Numbered from the stretch's first letter, positions 43,279 to 52,323 are shown. The stretch is DNA of 64,000 nt from JAJZVS01 sp963708095 (GCA_963708095.1 OY970182.1:2666001-2730000); one strand, 5' to 3'. Translations and numbers: made by a program. The notes: generated by a model not told the origin, from the letters alone.

Positions 43279-45192
43279 ATGTGCGGAGTAACGGGCATCT
43301 TCGATCTGGCCGGACAGCGGCCGATGGATCGCGCGCTGCTGCGACGGATGACCGCGGCGATCGCGCATCGCGGCCCGGACGGCGACGGGTTCCATGAGGA
43401 GCCCGGGGTCGCGCTCGGCCACCGGCGGCTCGCGATCGTCGATCCGCGCGCCGGCCACCAACCGATGTACAACGAGGACGGCGCGGTGGCGATCGTCTTC
43501 AACGGCATGATCTACAACTTCCAGTCCCTGCGCCCCCGGCTGGAAGCCGCCGGGCACGTGTTCCGCACGCAGTGCGACACCGAGACGATCATCCACGCCT
43601 GGGAGCAATGGGGTCCGGACTGCCTCGACGAGCTGGACGGCATGTTCGCCTTCGCCCTGTGGGACCGGACGCGCGAGGAGCTGTTCCTGGCGCGCGACCG
43701 CATGGGCAAGAAGCCGCTCTATTACTCGGTGCTGGACGACGGCCGATTTGTTTTCGGCTCCGAGATGGCGGCGCTTCGGACAGTGCCGGAACTGTCGCGG
43801 CGGCTGGCGCCGGAGGCGGTGGAGGATTTCTTCGCCTTCGGCTACGTGCCCGATCCCGAAACGATCTATCGCGATGTCCGCCGCCTGCCGCCGGCGCACG
43901 CGCTGCTGCTGCGGCGCGGCCAGGGAATGGCGGCACCGCGGCGCTACTGGCGCGCCGCGACCGCGACCAGGCCGATGAATGAGGCCACGGCCGTGGCCGA
44001 GATCGGCCGCCGGCTGAACGAAACGACCGCGGCGCGTCTGATCGCGGACGTGCCCCTCGGCGCCTTCCTCTCGGGCGGCGTCAATTCGAGCGCGGTGGTC
44101 GCCACCGCGGCACGGTTGCGCACCGGGATCGACACCTTCACCATCGGCTTCCCGGGCAGCGAGGACGAAACCCCGTTCGCGACGATGGTGGCGCAGCGCT
44201 ACGGCACCACCCAGCATACCGAACAGGCGGCGGCGATCGACTACATCGAGGCGGCGCGCACCCAAGGCCGCATCTTCGGCGAACCCTTCGGCGACCAGTC
44301 GGCCGTGCCCACCTACCATGTCTGCGCGCTCGCCCGTCGGCACGCGAAGGTTGCGATCTCCGGCGACGGCGGCGACGAAGTGTTCGCCGGCTACCGGCGC
44401 TACCGCTGGCACGTGCTGGTGGAGGCGGCGCGCGGCTTCCTCCCCGCCGCGGTGCGGCGCGGCGCCATCGGGCGGTTGGCCGCGATCTACCCCAAGCTCG
44501 ACCGCGCACCGCGCTGGTTGCGCGCGAAACACACGCTGACGGAACTCAGCCTCGACAGCGCGCTCGGCTACTATCGCACGATCGCGCGGGTGCACGCCGA
44601 GGCACGGCGGGCGCTGTTCGCCGCGCCGCTGCGCGCAGCACTCGACGGCTACGACCCGACGGCGCGCATCGCGTCGCTGATGGAGGAGAGCGGCAGCGAC
44701 GACCCGCTGACCCAGGCGCAGTATGTCGATCTCGCCACCTGGCTGCCCGGGGCGATGCTGACCAAGGTCGATCGCGCGAGCATGGCGAACGGGCTCGAGG
44801 TGCGGGCCCCGTTCCTCGACCATCGCTTCGTCGAGTTCGGCCTGACCTTGCCGGCAGCGCTGAAACTGCGCGGGCGGGAGGGTAAATACGTGCTCAAACG
44901 CGCGCTGGAACCGCTGCTGCCGCGGGAGGTGCTGTACCGTCCGAAACAAGGTTTCGCCATGTCGCTCGCCGGCCTGTTCCGCCGCGAGACCCCGCGGCTG
45001 CGGACCCGGCTGCTCGGCCCGACGCTGCTCGACACCGGCCTGTTCGAGGCAGGCGCAATCACACGAATGCTGGACGAGCACGCCTCCGGACGGCTCGACC
45101 ACAGCCTGGCGCTGTGGCACCTGCTGGCGTTCGAGGGGTTCGCCGCATCGGAGCTGGACAGCGCCGCGATCGGCACTTTGGCGGCGGCCTGA
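43279..45192 (+). CDS. Asparagine-synthase-type amidotransferase (exosortase-A-associated type)
   Basis: A 637-residue class II glutamine amidotransferase. Cys2 is the glutaminase nucleophile after the initiator (CGVTGIFDLAGQ), with AHRGPDGDG, FNGMIYN and ELDGMFAFALWD in the first domain. The synthetase domain has FLSGGVNSSAVVAT where the usual pyrophosphate loop is SGGxDS: residue 269 is Asn (codon AAT). SGDGGDEVFAGYRRYRW and KVDRASMANGLEVRAPFLDH are intact. Overall it fits amidotransferase 1 of exosortase A loci, which modifies exopolysaccharide sugars, more than housekeeping AsnB. Transcription ends at a terminator 8 bp downstream. Confidence 0.88.
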   Translation: MCGVTGIFDLAGQRPMDRALLRRMTAAIAHRGPDGDGFHEEPGVALGHRRLAIVDPRAGHQPMYNEDGAVAIVFNGMIYNFQSLRPRLEAAGHVFRTQCDTETIIHAWEQWGPDCLDELDGMFAFALWDRTREELFLARDRMGKKPLYYSVLDDGRFVFGSEMAALRTVPELSRRLAPEAVEDFFAFGYVPDPETIYRDVRRLPPAHALLLRRGQGMAAPRRYWRAATATRPMNEATAVAEIGRRLNETTAARLIADVPLGAFLSGGVNSSAVVATAARLRTGIDTFTIGFPGSEDETPFATMVAQRYGTTQHTEQAAAIDYIEAARTQGRIFGEPFGDQSAVPTYHVCALARRHAKVAISGDGGDEVFAGYRRYRWHVLVEAARGFLPAAVRRGAIGRLAAIYPKLDRAPRWLRAKHTLTELSLDSALGYYRTIARVHAEARRALFAAPLRAALDGYDPTARIASLMEESGSDDPLTQAQYVDLATWLPGAMLTKVDRASMANGLEVRAPFLDHRFVEFGLTLPAALKLRGREGKYVLKRALEPLLPREVLYRPKQGFAMSLAGLFRRETPRLRTRLLGPTLLDTGLFEAGAITRMLDEHASGRLDHSLALWHLLAFEGFAASELDSAAIGTLAAA

Positions 45193-45199
45193 GCACGTC

Positions 45200-45249
45200 T
45201 TCTTTCTAATGAAAGAAACGGGAGGACGCTGCCCTCCTGGCTTTTTTTT
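45200..45249 (+). terminator. Double hairpin terminator after the amidotransferase
   Basis: First hairpin: TTCTTTC, loop TAAT, GAAAGAA (45200-45217), perfect. Second: GGAGG and CCTCC (45221-45237) followed by eight T at 45242-45249. The second is a usual intrinsic terminator; the AT-rich first one could fold first. Confidence 0.75.
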
Positions 45250-45269
45250 CTTCGGCAGCAAACTCCGCG

Positions 45270-47585
45270 TCACGCGCCATCGCACGACGCGGTTTCGTCG
45301 GCCGCCGGGGCATCCGGCAGCAGGCGTGACCAGGCGACGTCGCGCGCGGCTGCCGCGGGCATGGGCCGACCCAGCAGGAACCCTTGCGCCCGGCGGCATC
45401 CGAGCTCGCCCACCCGACGGAGCTGTTCGGCCGTTTCGATCCCCTCGGCGGTGGTCACCAGACCGAGATGCGTGCCGAGCGAGCTCACCGCGTCGACGAT
45501 CGCCGCGCATTCCGACCGGCTCGCCATATCGCAGATGAAGGAGCGATCGATCTTGATCGTGTCGAATTTGAACCGGGTCAGGAAGCTCAACGACGAATAG
45601 CCGGTGCCGAAATCGTCGAGTGCGATGCGCACCCCTCGCTCCTGGACCTGGCGCAACAGGGCGAAGGCCGTGTCGGGGTCCTGGATGATGGCGGTCTCCG
45701 TCACTTCGAGCTCCAGCCGTGCCGCGGCCAGCCCGGCCTCCCGGAGCGCACGGTCGATCTGCGCCGCCAACCCCGGACGGCTCAGTTGCTGCGCCGACAG
45801 GTTCACCGCGACGCCGACGGCGTGCGGCCAGCCGGCGGCCTCGGCGCAGGCCTCGGCCAGCACCCAGGCGCCGATCTCCTCGATCAGCTGGGTTTCTTCC
45901 GCCAGGCTGATGAACTCCGTCGGCAGGATCATGCCGCGGTGCGGGTGGTTCCACCGCAGCAGCGCCTCGAAGCCGACCAGCCGGCGCGACGGCAGCGCCC
46001 GGATCGGCTGGTACCACAGCTCGAACTGCTGCTCGGCCAGAGCACCCTGGAGCGCCCGTTCCATCGTCGCGCGCCCGGTCAACCGGTCCTCGATCTCGGG
46101 CCCGAAACTCCGCACGGCGTTGCGCCCGGATGCCTTGGCCGCATAGAGCGCGAGATCGGCGCGACTCATCAGCCGGTCCGGATCCGCCGCATCCCCGGGC
46201 GCCAGGGCGAGGCCGATGCTGGCGCGGAGCCGATACGGCTGGCCGGCGATCTCGCAACTCTGGTTCAGCACGCGCAGCACCCGTCGCGCCAGCCGCTTCG
46301 CCTCTGGCGCGCCGACGCCGACCAGCACGACGGCGAACTCGTCGCCGCCGAGACGGTAAGCGGCACCGTCCGTCTGCCGCAGTGACCGGCGCAGCCGGTC
46401 GGCGACGGTGCGCAGCAACTGGTCGCCGGCGGGATGGCCGCGGGTGTCGTTGAACTTCTTGAAATGATCGAGGTCGAGCCAGAGCAGCGCGAGCGGCCGC
46501 GCCTCGGTCGCCTCCGCCACCTCGTTCGCCAGCCGCGCGGCGAACGCCGCCCGGTTCGGCAGACCTGTCAGCGGATCGTGCTCGGCCATGTAGGCGATCT
46601 GCTCCTGGGTCCGCAGCCGTTCGGTGATATCGGCACAGGTGACCAGCCAGCCGCCCTCGGCGGCCGGGCAATAAACCACCTCGATCATGCGGCCGTCATG
46701 CGCCTCCTGCTGGACCTTCATCGGCCGCCCGGCCCTGATGAAGGCATGCCGCTCCGCCGCCACCTCGGCGGCGTCGCGGCCGCGGTGGTTGCCGGCGGCG
46801 ATGCTCGACGTCAGCAGCGCGGGATACGGCACGCCCCGCCGCACCGCCCCCGCCGGCAGCCCGACAATGTCGGAGAACTGGCGGTTGAACACCGTCACGC
46901 AGTCATTGCGATCGAAGACGCAGAGACCGTCCGACATGTGGCCGAGGGCAAGTTCGAGCTCTGCCTTGGCGGTGGCGAGCCGCGCCTCGCGCCCTTCGAA
47001 CTGGATGCCGAGCCATTGGCTGACGCCCACCAGCGCGTAACCGAGCAGGATGAGGGTCAGCAGCGCGGTGCCGATCAGCCCGTCGCGCTCGGTCGTCGCC
47101 TGGGCCTCCAGCGGCTCGGCGGGGATCGCGAGCAGCAGCAGCCCGGAGCGGGGAGCTGACACGGTTTTTGTGTCAGGGGAGGCGACGTCGATCGGCGTAT
47201 AAAGCGTGAACCATCGCTTGCCGGCGACCCATCCCTCACGGAACAGCGGTTGCCCCGCGGCGACGATCTGCTGCGCCAGGGAGGGCGCGAGAAGGTCGGA
47301 AAACGGGCCGGCCGCGATTCGCCCGCCCGCGTCGGCCGGCAGATAGGCGAGACGGCCGGCGAACCCACGCGCCAGGGAGGCGATCCGGCGACGCGGTGTG
47401 TCCGTGGCACCCCCTTGCGCGATCATGACGCGCACCAGCCATTGTTCGCTGGTCAGCAGATCCTGCGCCTGCACCCGAACCGAGCGGTTGATGAAGCTGG
47501 AACCGTTGAGCAAGGTGAGCCCGTCGGACGCGACGGCGACCGCCATGATCATCCAGCCGAGGATAAGCCCGGGCCGCGGTCGCAT
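45270..47585 (-). CDS. Membrane PAS-GGDEF-EAL cyclic-di-GMP enzyme
   Basis: A 771-residue sensor. An N-terminal helix (LILGWMIMAVAVASDGLTLL), a periplasmic sensory domain (about residues 35-190) and a second helix (GTALLTLILLGYALVGVSQW) are followed by PAS (near 220-335), GGDEF and EAL domains. The cyclase site RLGGDEFAVVLVG is intact, and the phosphodiesterase side has FEALLRWNHP, LDDFGTGYSSLSFL and TAEGIET, so both activities are possible. It is divergent from the symporter genes. Such proteins tune motility and exopolysaccharide, fitting the nearby glycan genes. Confidence 0.93.
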   Translation of the reverse strand: MRPRPGLILGWMIMAVAVASDGLTLLNGSSFINRSVRVQAQDLLTSEQWLVRVMIAQGGATDTPRRRIASLARGFAGRLAYLPADAGGRIAAGPFSDLLAPSLAQQIVAAGQPLFREGWVAGKRWFTLYTPIDVASPDTKTVSAPRSGLLLLAIPAEPLEAQATTERDGLIGTALLTLILLGYALVGVSQWLGIQFEGREARLATAKAELELALGHMSDGLCVFDRNDCVTVFNRQFSDIVGLPAGAVRRGVPYPALLTSSIAAGNHRGRDAAEVAAERHAFIRAGRPMKVQQEAHDGRMIEVVYCPAAEGGWLVTCADITERLRTQEQIAYMAEHDPLTGLPNRAAFAARLANEVAEATEARPLALLWLDLDHFKKFNDTRGHPAGDQLLRTVADRLRRSLRQTDGAAYRLGGDEFAVVLVGVGAPEAKRLARRVLRVLNQSCEIAGQPYRLRASIGLALAPGDAADPDRLMSRADLALYAAKASGRNAVRSFGPEIEDRLTGRATMERALQGALAEQQFELWYQPIRALPSRRLVGFEALLRWNHPHRGMILPTEFISLAEETQLIEEIGAWVLAEACAEAAGWPHAVGVAVNLSAQQLSRPGLAAQIDRALREAGLAAARLELEVTETAIIQDPDTAFALLRQVQERGVRIALDDFGTGYSSLSFLTRFKFDTIKIDRSFICDMASRSECAAIVDAVSSLGTHLGLVTTAEGIETAEQLRRVGELGCRRAQGFLLGRPMPAAAARDVAWSRLLPDAPAADETASCDGA

Positions 47586-47894
47586 GAGGCGTTTGCGCCA
47601 CCGCAGGCCGACGGCGCAGAGACGCCGCCAGGCCGCGGCGGCGCGAGACCGCGAAACACCGGCCGCGGGCAGCGGGCATCCGGACAGCGATTCGGACGTC
47701 GGAACATCCTCCGGTTTCTTGTATCGGCGGCCGCACGCGATTTGTGGTACTGTACAGGTTACGATACGGTTACCCGGCGGCGCGCCTGATCATGTAACCG
47801 GTATTTAAGGTCTCGTCGACCAGACTGCGACGCCGCGCGCACCCGGCCCGTCGTCGCGCCGCCTGCCGATGGGGGGATTCGATGGAGGATCACG
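47586..47894. promoter_or_regulatory. Divergent promoter region with three GGTTAC elements
   Basis: A 309-bp gap between the GGDEF-EAL gene and the DUF3311/symporter operon. GGTTAC occurs at 47757-47762 and 47768-47773, starts 11 bp apart (one helical turn), and inverted as GTAACC at 47794-47799. The second and third sit in longer arms CGGTTAC/GTAACCG. This looks like a regulator-binding array. No protein-coding frame is supported. Confidence 0.45.
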
Positions 47895-48083
47895 ATGTGG
47901 ATGCTGCTCCTGCTGCCGTTCATCGCCCTGCTCTGGGTGCCGTTCTACGACGCGACCGAACCCACGTTCCTGGGTTTCCCGTTCTTCTACTGGTACCAGT
48001 TCGCCTGGATTCCCCTGAGCTCCTTTCTGATCTGGCTGGCATACAAGGCGCAACCGCGTGACGATGCGGATCAGACCGATTGA
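47895..48083 (+). CDS. DUF3311 small membrane subunit
   Basis: A 62-residue two-helix protein (WMLLLLPFIALLWVPFYD, then FPFFYWYQFAWIPLSSFL) of the DUF3311 family, which almost always precedes a sodium:solute symporter and is probably its accessory subunit. A GGAGGA site precedes ATG 47895. The gene overlaps the symporter start by about 20 bases. Confidence 0.88.
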   Translation: MWMLLLLPFIALLWVPFYDATEPTFLGFPFFYWYQFAWIPLSSFLIWLAYKAQPRDDADQTD

Positions 48084-49578
48084 GATCATCGTCTGCCTGT
48101 CGTTCCTGAGCCTTGCTGCCGCCCTCGGGATCTCCGCCCGGTGGTGGAAGCGCGGCGAGCGGCCGATGGCCGAGCTGGGCGAGTGGGGATTGGGGGGGAG
48201 GCAATTCGGCACCTGGATCACCTGGTTCCTGCTGGGCGGTGATTTCTACACGGCCTACACCGTGATCGCCGTACCCGCTCTGGTCTACGGCACCGGCGCC
48301 GGCGGGTTCTTTGCGCTGTCCTACACCATCATCGTCTATCCGATCGTGTTTGCGACGATGCCGCGACTGTGGGAGTTCGCGCATCGGCATGGCTGCGTCA
48401 CGGCCGCCGACGTGGTGCAGACCCGGTACGGCGCGCGCCCGCTCACCCTTGCGGTGGCGCTGTCCGGCTGCATCGCCACCATGCCCTATATCGCGCTGCA
48501 ACTCGTAGGGCTGGAGATCGTCAGCCGCGCCCTTGGTCTGTCGGGCGAGGTGCCACTGCTGATCGCTTTCGTTGCGCTGGCGCTCTACACCTATTTCTCC
48601 GGCCTGCGCGCGCCGGCGCTGATCGCCCTCATCAAGGACCTGATGATCTACATCGTGGTGCTGGCGGCGGTGGCGGTGATTCCGGCCCGGCTCGGGGGCT
48701 ACGCCGCGGTGTTCCATGCCGCCGGCGAGACGCTCGCTGCGCGTGGCGCGGGCGGCCTGCTGCTCGTGCGGGCGCAGGTCGTGCCGTATGCCACCCTCGC
48801 ATTGGGCTCCGCCCTCGCCGCCTTCCTCTATCCGCATACGCTGACCGGTGTCTTTGCCGCGCGCAGCGCCGGGACCATCCGGCGAAATGCCATCCTCCTG
48901 CCGGCGTATACCCTGGTGCTCGGGATGATCGCGCTGATGGGCTACATGGCGCTGGCCGCCGGGATCACCGTCGCGGAACCGAACGAGGTCGTGCCAGCGC
49001 TGCTGGCGGCCATGTTCCCCCCGTGGTTCGTGGGCTTCGCGCTGGCCGCGATCGCCGTCTGCGCGCTGGTTCCGGCCACCGTCATGTCGATCGGGGCGGC
49101 GAACCTGATCTCGCGCAACGTCTGGCGGGCGTATTTCCGCCCCGCTGCCACCGCACGGGAGGAGACCGAGGTCGCCCAGATGGTCTCGCTGCTGGTGAAA
49201 ACGGGCGCCCTGCTCTTCGTCATCTTGCTGCCAGTGAAATACGCCGTCTATCTGCAGTTGCTCGGCGGACTTTGGATCCTGCAGACCTTGCCGGCCGTGA
49301 TCCTCGGGCTGTTCATTCGCGGGCTGAGCCCGTCGGCGCTGATCGCCGGCTGGCTGGCGGGGACCGTCTGGGGAACTGCGACCGCGTTCGCCGACGGCCT
49401 GGCACCGGTGCACCAGGTGATCCTGATGGGGACGCAGTTCGGCGTCTACACCGGCCTGCTTGCCGTTGCCTTGAACACGACAGTGGCTTTGGCAGGCACC
49501 GCCTATGCGCACCTGCCGCTCGAGCGTCGTCGTATCCGCCTGGCGGCAAAAGCGGCCGAACGGAGCGGCGGCGGCTGA
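48064..49578 (+). CDS. mctP: Sodium:solute symporter, MctP-type monocarboxylate permease
   Basis: A 504-residue, about thirteen-helix SSS-family transporter. FGTWITWFLLGGDFYTAYT, GLEIVSRALG, LALYTYFSGLRAPALIALIK and FLYPHTLTGVFAARS are typical of the monocarboxylate group (lactate, pyruvate, acetate, propionate). ATG 48064 or GTG 48058 are possible starts. The DUF3311 partner is the usual neighbour of MctP, and the symbol rests on this pairing. Lactate or propionate uptake would link to the prp genes, which is speculative. Confidence 0.85.
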   Translation: MRIRPIEIIVCLSFLSLAAALGISARWWKRGERPMAELGEWGLGGRQFGTWITWFLLGGDFYTAYTVIAVPALVYGTGAGGFFALSYTIIVYPIVFATMPRLWEFAHRHGCVTAADVVQTRYGARPLTLAVALSGCIATMPYIALQLVGLEIVSRALGLSGEVPLLIAFVALALYTYFSGLRAPALIALIKDLMIYIVVLAAVAVIPARLGGYAAVFHAAGETLAARGAGGLLLVRAQVVPYATLALGSALAAFLYPHTLTGVFAARSAGTIRRNAILLPAYTLVLGMIALMGYMALAAGITVAEPNEVVPALLAAMFPPWFVGFALAAIAVCALVPATVMSIGAANLISRNVWRAYFRPAATAREETEVAQMVSLLVKTGALLFVILLPVKYAVYLQLLGGLWILQTLPAVILGLFIRGLSPSALIAGWLAGTVWGTATAFADGLAPVHQVILMGTQFGVYTGLLAVALNTTVALAGTAYAHLPLERRRIRLAAKAAERSGGG

Positions 49579-49689
49579 GGGCGCGAGGCGCCGAAAGCGC
49601 CCGGCCGGATCTGTCGGGACCGGGACCAGGCGCTGCCCTGTCCAGACCCGGCCTATTGCAACGCGCAGCCCACTGGGAGGCCGAGCGCC

Positions 49690-50205
49690 TTGAACACGCG
49701 CGCGCGGAAATGGCCCGCGTTGGCAGCCGGCGCACTGGTGTGGGCGTTGCTGTACGGGTTCCATCGTCTCGGCGGTTGGCCGCTGCATGCTTGGTGGAAG
49801 GCGCTATGGCCCGACGCCGAGGGCGGTGCCTGGGCGCTGTTCATCGCCACCTACGTGTGCATTTCCGGCCGGCTGCCGCGCATGATTGGACGCCCACTGG
49901 AGGCAATTGAGCGCATCTGCTTCTCGATCTATCTGTTGCACTTCCCGGTGGCTCTGATCCTTGATTTCCACGGCTGGATCCTGCGCCCATTCGCCAACCC
50001 ATATGCCGATGCTCTGCTTACCACTGCCGTGATCTTGGTGCCCATCATCCTTGCCAGTGCGCGTTTTTCGTATGCCACCATTGAGGCCCCCTTCCTCGAT
50101 CTGCGGCGATGCTATGCGCTGGGGGGCGACGGGCAAGGCGGAGGACGCGGCAGCGCGCGCGCCGGTCCATCCAGCCACTCCTGGAAGTATATCGGAGTGA
50201 TATGA
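49690..50205 (+). CDS. C-terminal part of an acyltransferase 3 family protein (truncated)
   Basis: A 171-residue membrane protein with about four helices whose middle (LEAIERICFSIYLLHFPVAL and ARFSYATIEAPFLDLRR) matches the C-terminal end of OafA-type acyltransferases. The N-terminal catalytic His region is missing. The TTG start at 49690 has GGGAGG nine bases upstream, so the fragment could still be translated. The C-terminal tail (GGDGQGGGRGSARAGP) is unlike the family. It is probably a decayed gene or a recombination remnant. Confidence 0.6.
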   Translation: MNTRARKWPALAAGALVWALLYGFHRLGGWPLHAWWKALWPDAEGGAWALFIATYVCISGRLPRMIGRPLEAIERICFSIYLLHFPVALILDFHGWILRPFANPYADALLTTAVILVPIILASARFSYATIEAPFLDLRRCYALGGDGQGGGRGSARAGPSSHSWKYIGVI

Positions 50206-50459
50206 TTCTTTCTTGCACGCTGTGCTCGAGCGCACACGAGCGGAGCCGCGGACCGGCTCGTGCACTGAACAACCTGGCACAGATAGGCCCATCGATCAGG
50301 CGAAACCGAGCGTCGTGAGAAAGGGCGCAAGCCTCGGCTCCATGCCGACTGCGAGCTGCACCCGCGACACGGGCTCGGGCTCGGGGCTGAAGGTCGCGCT
50401 TGACGGGTCGACCCGGCGCTGGTGCTGTGCCGCAACGCCAGCACAACGACGGACACGCC

Positions 50460-51011
50460 ATGACCCGCATCCCCGATCTTTCCCCCGACACAATGACCCC
50501 GGAGCAGCACCGGGTGCACGACATGATCGCGTCCGGCCCGCGCGGGCTGGTGCAGGGCCCGCTGCGCGTCTGGCTGCACAGCCCGGAATTGGCTGAGCGG
50601 GCGCAGGCGCTGGGGGCGTTCTGCCGTTACGGCTCGTCGCTGCCGCCGCGGCTTTCGGAGCTCGCGATCGTCATCACCGGCGCCCACTGGCGGGCCGGGT
50701 TCGAATGGCACGTGCACGCGCCGATCGCGGTGAAAGCGGGGCTCGACCCGGCAGCGGTGGAAGCGATCCGCATCGGCGGCGAACCGCGCTTCGCCCGCGA
50801 GGACGAGGCAGCCGTGCACGCCTTCGCCACCGAACTGCTGCGCAACCGCACCGTCAGCGAAGCGACCTTCGCCCGCGCCCGCGCCGCGCTGGGACCGGTC
50901 GGAGTGGTCGATCTGGTGGCGGTACTCGGCTATTACGGGTTCATCTCGATGACGATCAACGCCTTCGCGGTGCCGCTGCCCAACGGTGCGGCGGATCCGT
51001 TCGCGGCCTGA
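50460..51011 (+). CDS. Carboxymuconolactone decarboxylase family protein
   Basis: A 183-residue AhpD-like helical protein. The family core is LPPRLSELAIVITGAHWRAG and FEWHVHAPIAVKAGLDPAAV; the usual redox CxxC of AhpD is absent, so a decarboxylase, lyase or unknown role is more likely than peroxidase. ATG 50460 gives a normal length. The gene is followed by a 17-bp hairpin region now split by an insertion sequence. Confidence 0.87.
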   Translation: MTRIPDLSPDTMTPEQHRVHDMIASGPRGLVQGPLRVWLHSPELAERAQALGAFCRYGSSLPPRLSELAIVITGAHWRAGFEWHVHAPIAVKAGLDPAAVEAIRIGGEPRFAREDEAAVHAFATELLRNRTVSEATFARARAALGPVGVVDLVAVLGYYGFISMTINAFAVPLPNGAADPFAA

Positions 51012-51027
51012 CCGCCCTCCCCCGTCC

Positions 51028-51037
51028 CGCGCGGACG
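51028..51037. repeat. Target-site duplication, left copy
   Basis: CGCGCGGACG, identical to 52324-52333 on the other side of the insertion sequence. Ten-base duplications fit IS4-group elements. Confidence 0.92.
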
Positions 51038-52323
51038 CAGGGCTGTCCGGGGAAAATCAAGCATAGGCGAACCCGAGTTGTCCGGCTGGTGGATGATTTT
51101 GTGCTCTGGCCGGATTGACGGGAGGCGGTCGTTCGATGGTGCCGAGATCGCGGCGCTCGAACAGGCAGCTTGCGACGAGTTCGGTGAAGCGCAGGACCGG
51201 CATGCTGACACGATGCCTGCGGGCGGCGAGACGCAGCAGGGCATAGGCGATCAGGGCGGCGTAGATCTGCAGCCGGATGGCGTTGGGATTGTTGCCGAGG
51301 AAGCGGCGGATGCGCAGGTTCTGTTTGAGCCAGCGGAACAGCAGCTCGATCTGCCAGCGGCCTTTGTAGAGGGCTGCGATGGCCACCGCGGAGCGGTCGC
51401 AGTCGTTGGTCAGCAACGTAATCGTGCTGCCGTCCTGGCGCCTGACGCGCACCCGGCGTAGCCGGATGGGCAGGCGCGAATCGCCCTTGCTGGCGAAGCG
51501 CACCTCGGCATCCTCGGTGACGGTGAAGCCGTCGCCGGCGGTCTCCTCACAGGGGCGGAGCGTGACCTGCTCGAGGCGCATGTTGATCTTGGGGCGGGTG
51601 ACGAAGCTGGCGCCGGCGGCATCGATGGCGTGCCACCAGCCGTAGTGGCAGTATCCCTTGTCGAAGGTGTAGGTTGCACCCGGGTCGATCGCGACCGTGC
51701 GGCCGATTTGCGCATCGTTGACGGTGGCATCCGTGATGTCGAGCACGCGCGGGCAGTCGCGCGCGGGATCGAACACGATGTGCAGCTTGAGGCCGCGGAT
51801 GCGGCCGTTGCAGGTAGCCCAGGAGCAGAGGGTGCCGAGCGGGATCGGGGTCGAGTTGATCACCCGCACCACCTCGCGGCCCTCGCGGCGGGTCCGCGGG
51901 TCGAGTTGCATGGCGAGGCCGGCGAAGACCTCGGCGAACACCGCCGGCGGGCGCCGGCGGTTGGCGTCAGCCAAGGTCGAGCGCGCCAGTTTGCCGCCGC
52001 CGAGATGATAGTGATGCTGACGGTAAGCGTTCCACTCCACCGCCAGGCCACGCAGGCTGGTGGCCGCGGCGAACTGCGCGAAGATCAGCGCCAGCAGATG
52101 ATCGCCGCTGTCGAACGATTTGTCGTAGGCCTCACCGCGATGCCGCGCTGAGATCGCCTTGACCTGACGGCGATCAAGGGGTGCCAACAAACTGGCGAAG
52201 ATGGTAGGTTTGAACCGCATGCCCCGTCCCCCATTCTGAGTCTCGCAAACACAGAATAGCGGATAAAACCGCCTCAGACGGGGCATGCAGCCAAAAGCCT
52301 CACGCTTTCCCCGGACAGCCCTG
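51038..52323. mobile_element. Complete IS4-type insertion sequence, 1286 bp
   Basis: Terminal inverted repeats are perfect over 18 bp: CAGGGCTGTCCGGGGAAA at 51038-51055 and its complement at 52306-52323. A 10-bp target duplication CGCGCGGACG flanks it at 51028-51037 and 52324-52333. One transposase gene fills the element. Perfect ends, intact transposase and exact duplication indicate recent transposition. The rejoined target CCGTCC-CGCGC-GGACGG is itself a hairpin between convergent genes. Confidence 0.96.
51057..52220 (-). CDS. IS4-family transposase
   Basis: A 387-residue DDE transposase. The N-terminus FKPTIFASLLAPLDRRQVKA and the region SGDHLLALIFAQFAAATSLR are typical of an IS4 subgroup. 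Catalytic residues are probably Asp or Asn in REVVRVINSTPIPLG, Asp in YTFDKGYCHYGWWH and Glu in LYKGRWQIELLFRWLKQN, the IS4 YREK-like motif. At the first catalytic position, the expected Asp of the strand appears as Asn-Ser (VINSTPI); several relatives have IDST here, so activity may be reduced. ATG 52220 is chosen; the longer start at 52286 is possible. Confidence 0.93.
   Translation of the reverse strand: MRFKPTIFASLLAPLDRRQVKAISARHRGEAYDKSFDSGDHLLALIFAQFAAATSLRGLAVEWNAYRQHHYHLGGGKLARSTLADANRRRPPAVFAEVFAGLAMQLDPRTRREGREVVRVINSTPIPLGTLCSWATCNGRIRGLKLHIVFDPARDCPRVLDITDATVNDAQIGRTVAIDPGATYTFDKGYCHYGWWHAIDAAGASFVTRPKINMRLEQVTLRPCEETAGDGFTVTEDAEVRFASKGDSRLPIRLRRVRVRRQDGSTITLLTNDCDRSAVAIAALYKGRWQIELLFRWLKQNLRIRRFLGNNPNAIRLQIYAALIAYALLRLAARRHRVSMPVLRFTELVASCLFERRDLGTIERPPPVNPARAQNHPPAGQLGFAYA

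Noticed and set aside
42484..46671. 1395-codon minus-strand frame
   Set aside because: It crosses the protease, amidotransferase and part of the GGDEF-EAL gene in wrong frames or strands; only fragments in other frames show real motifs.
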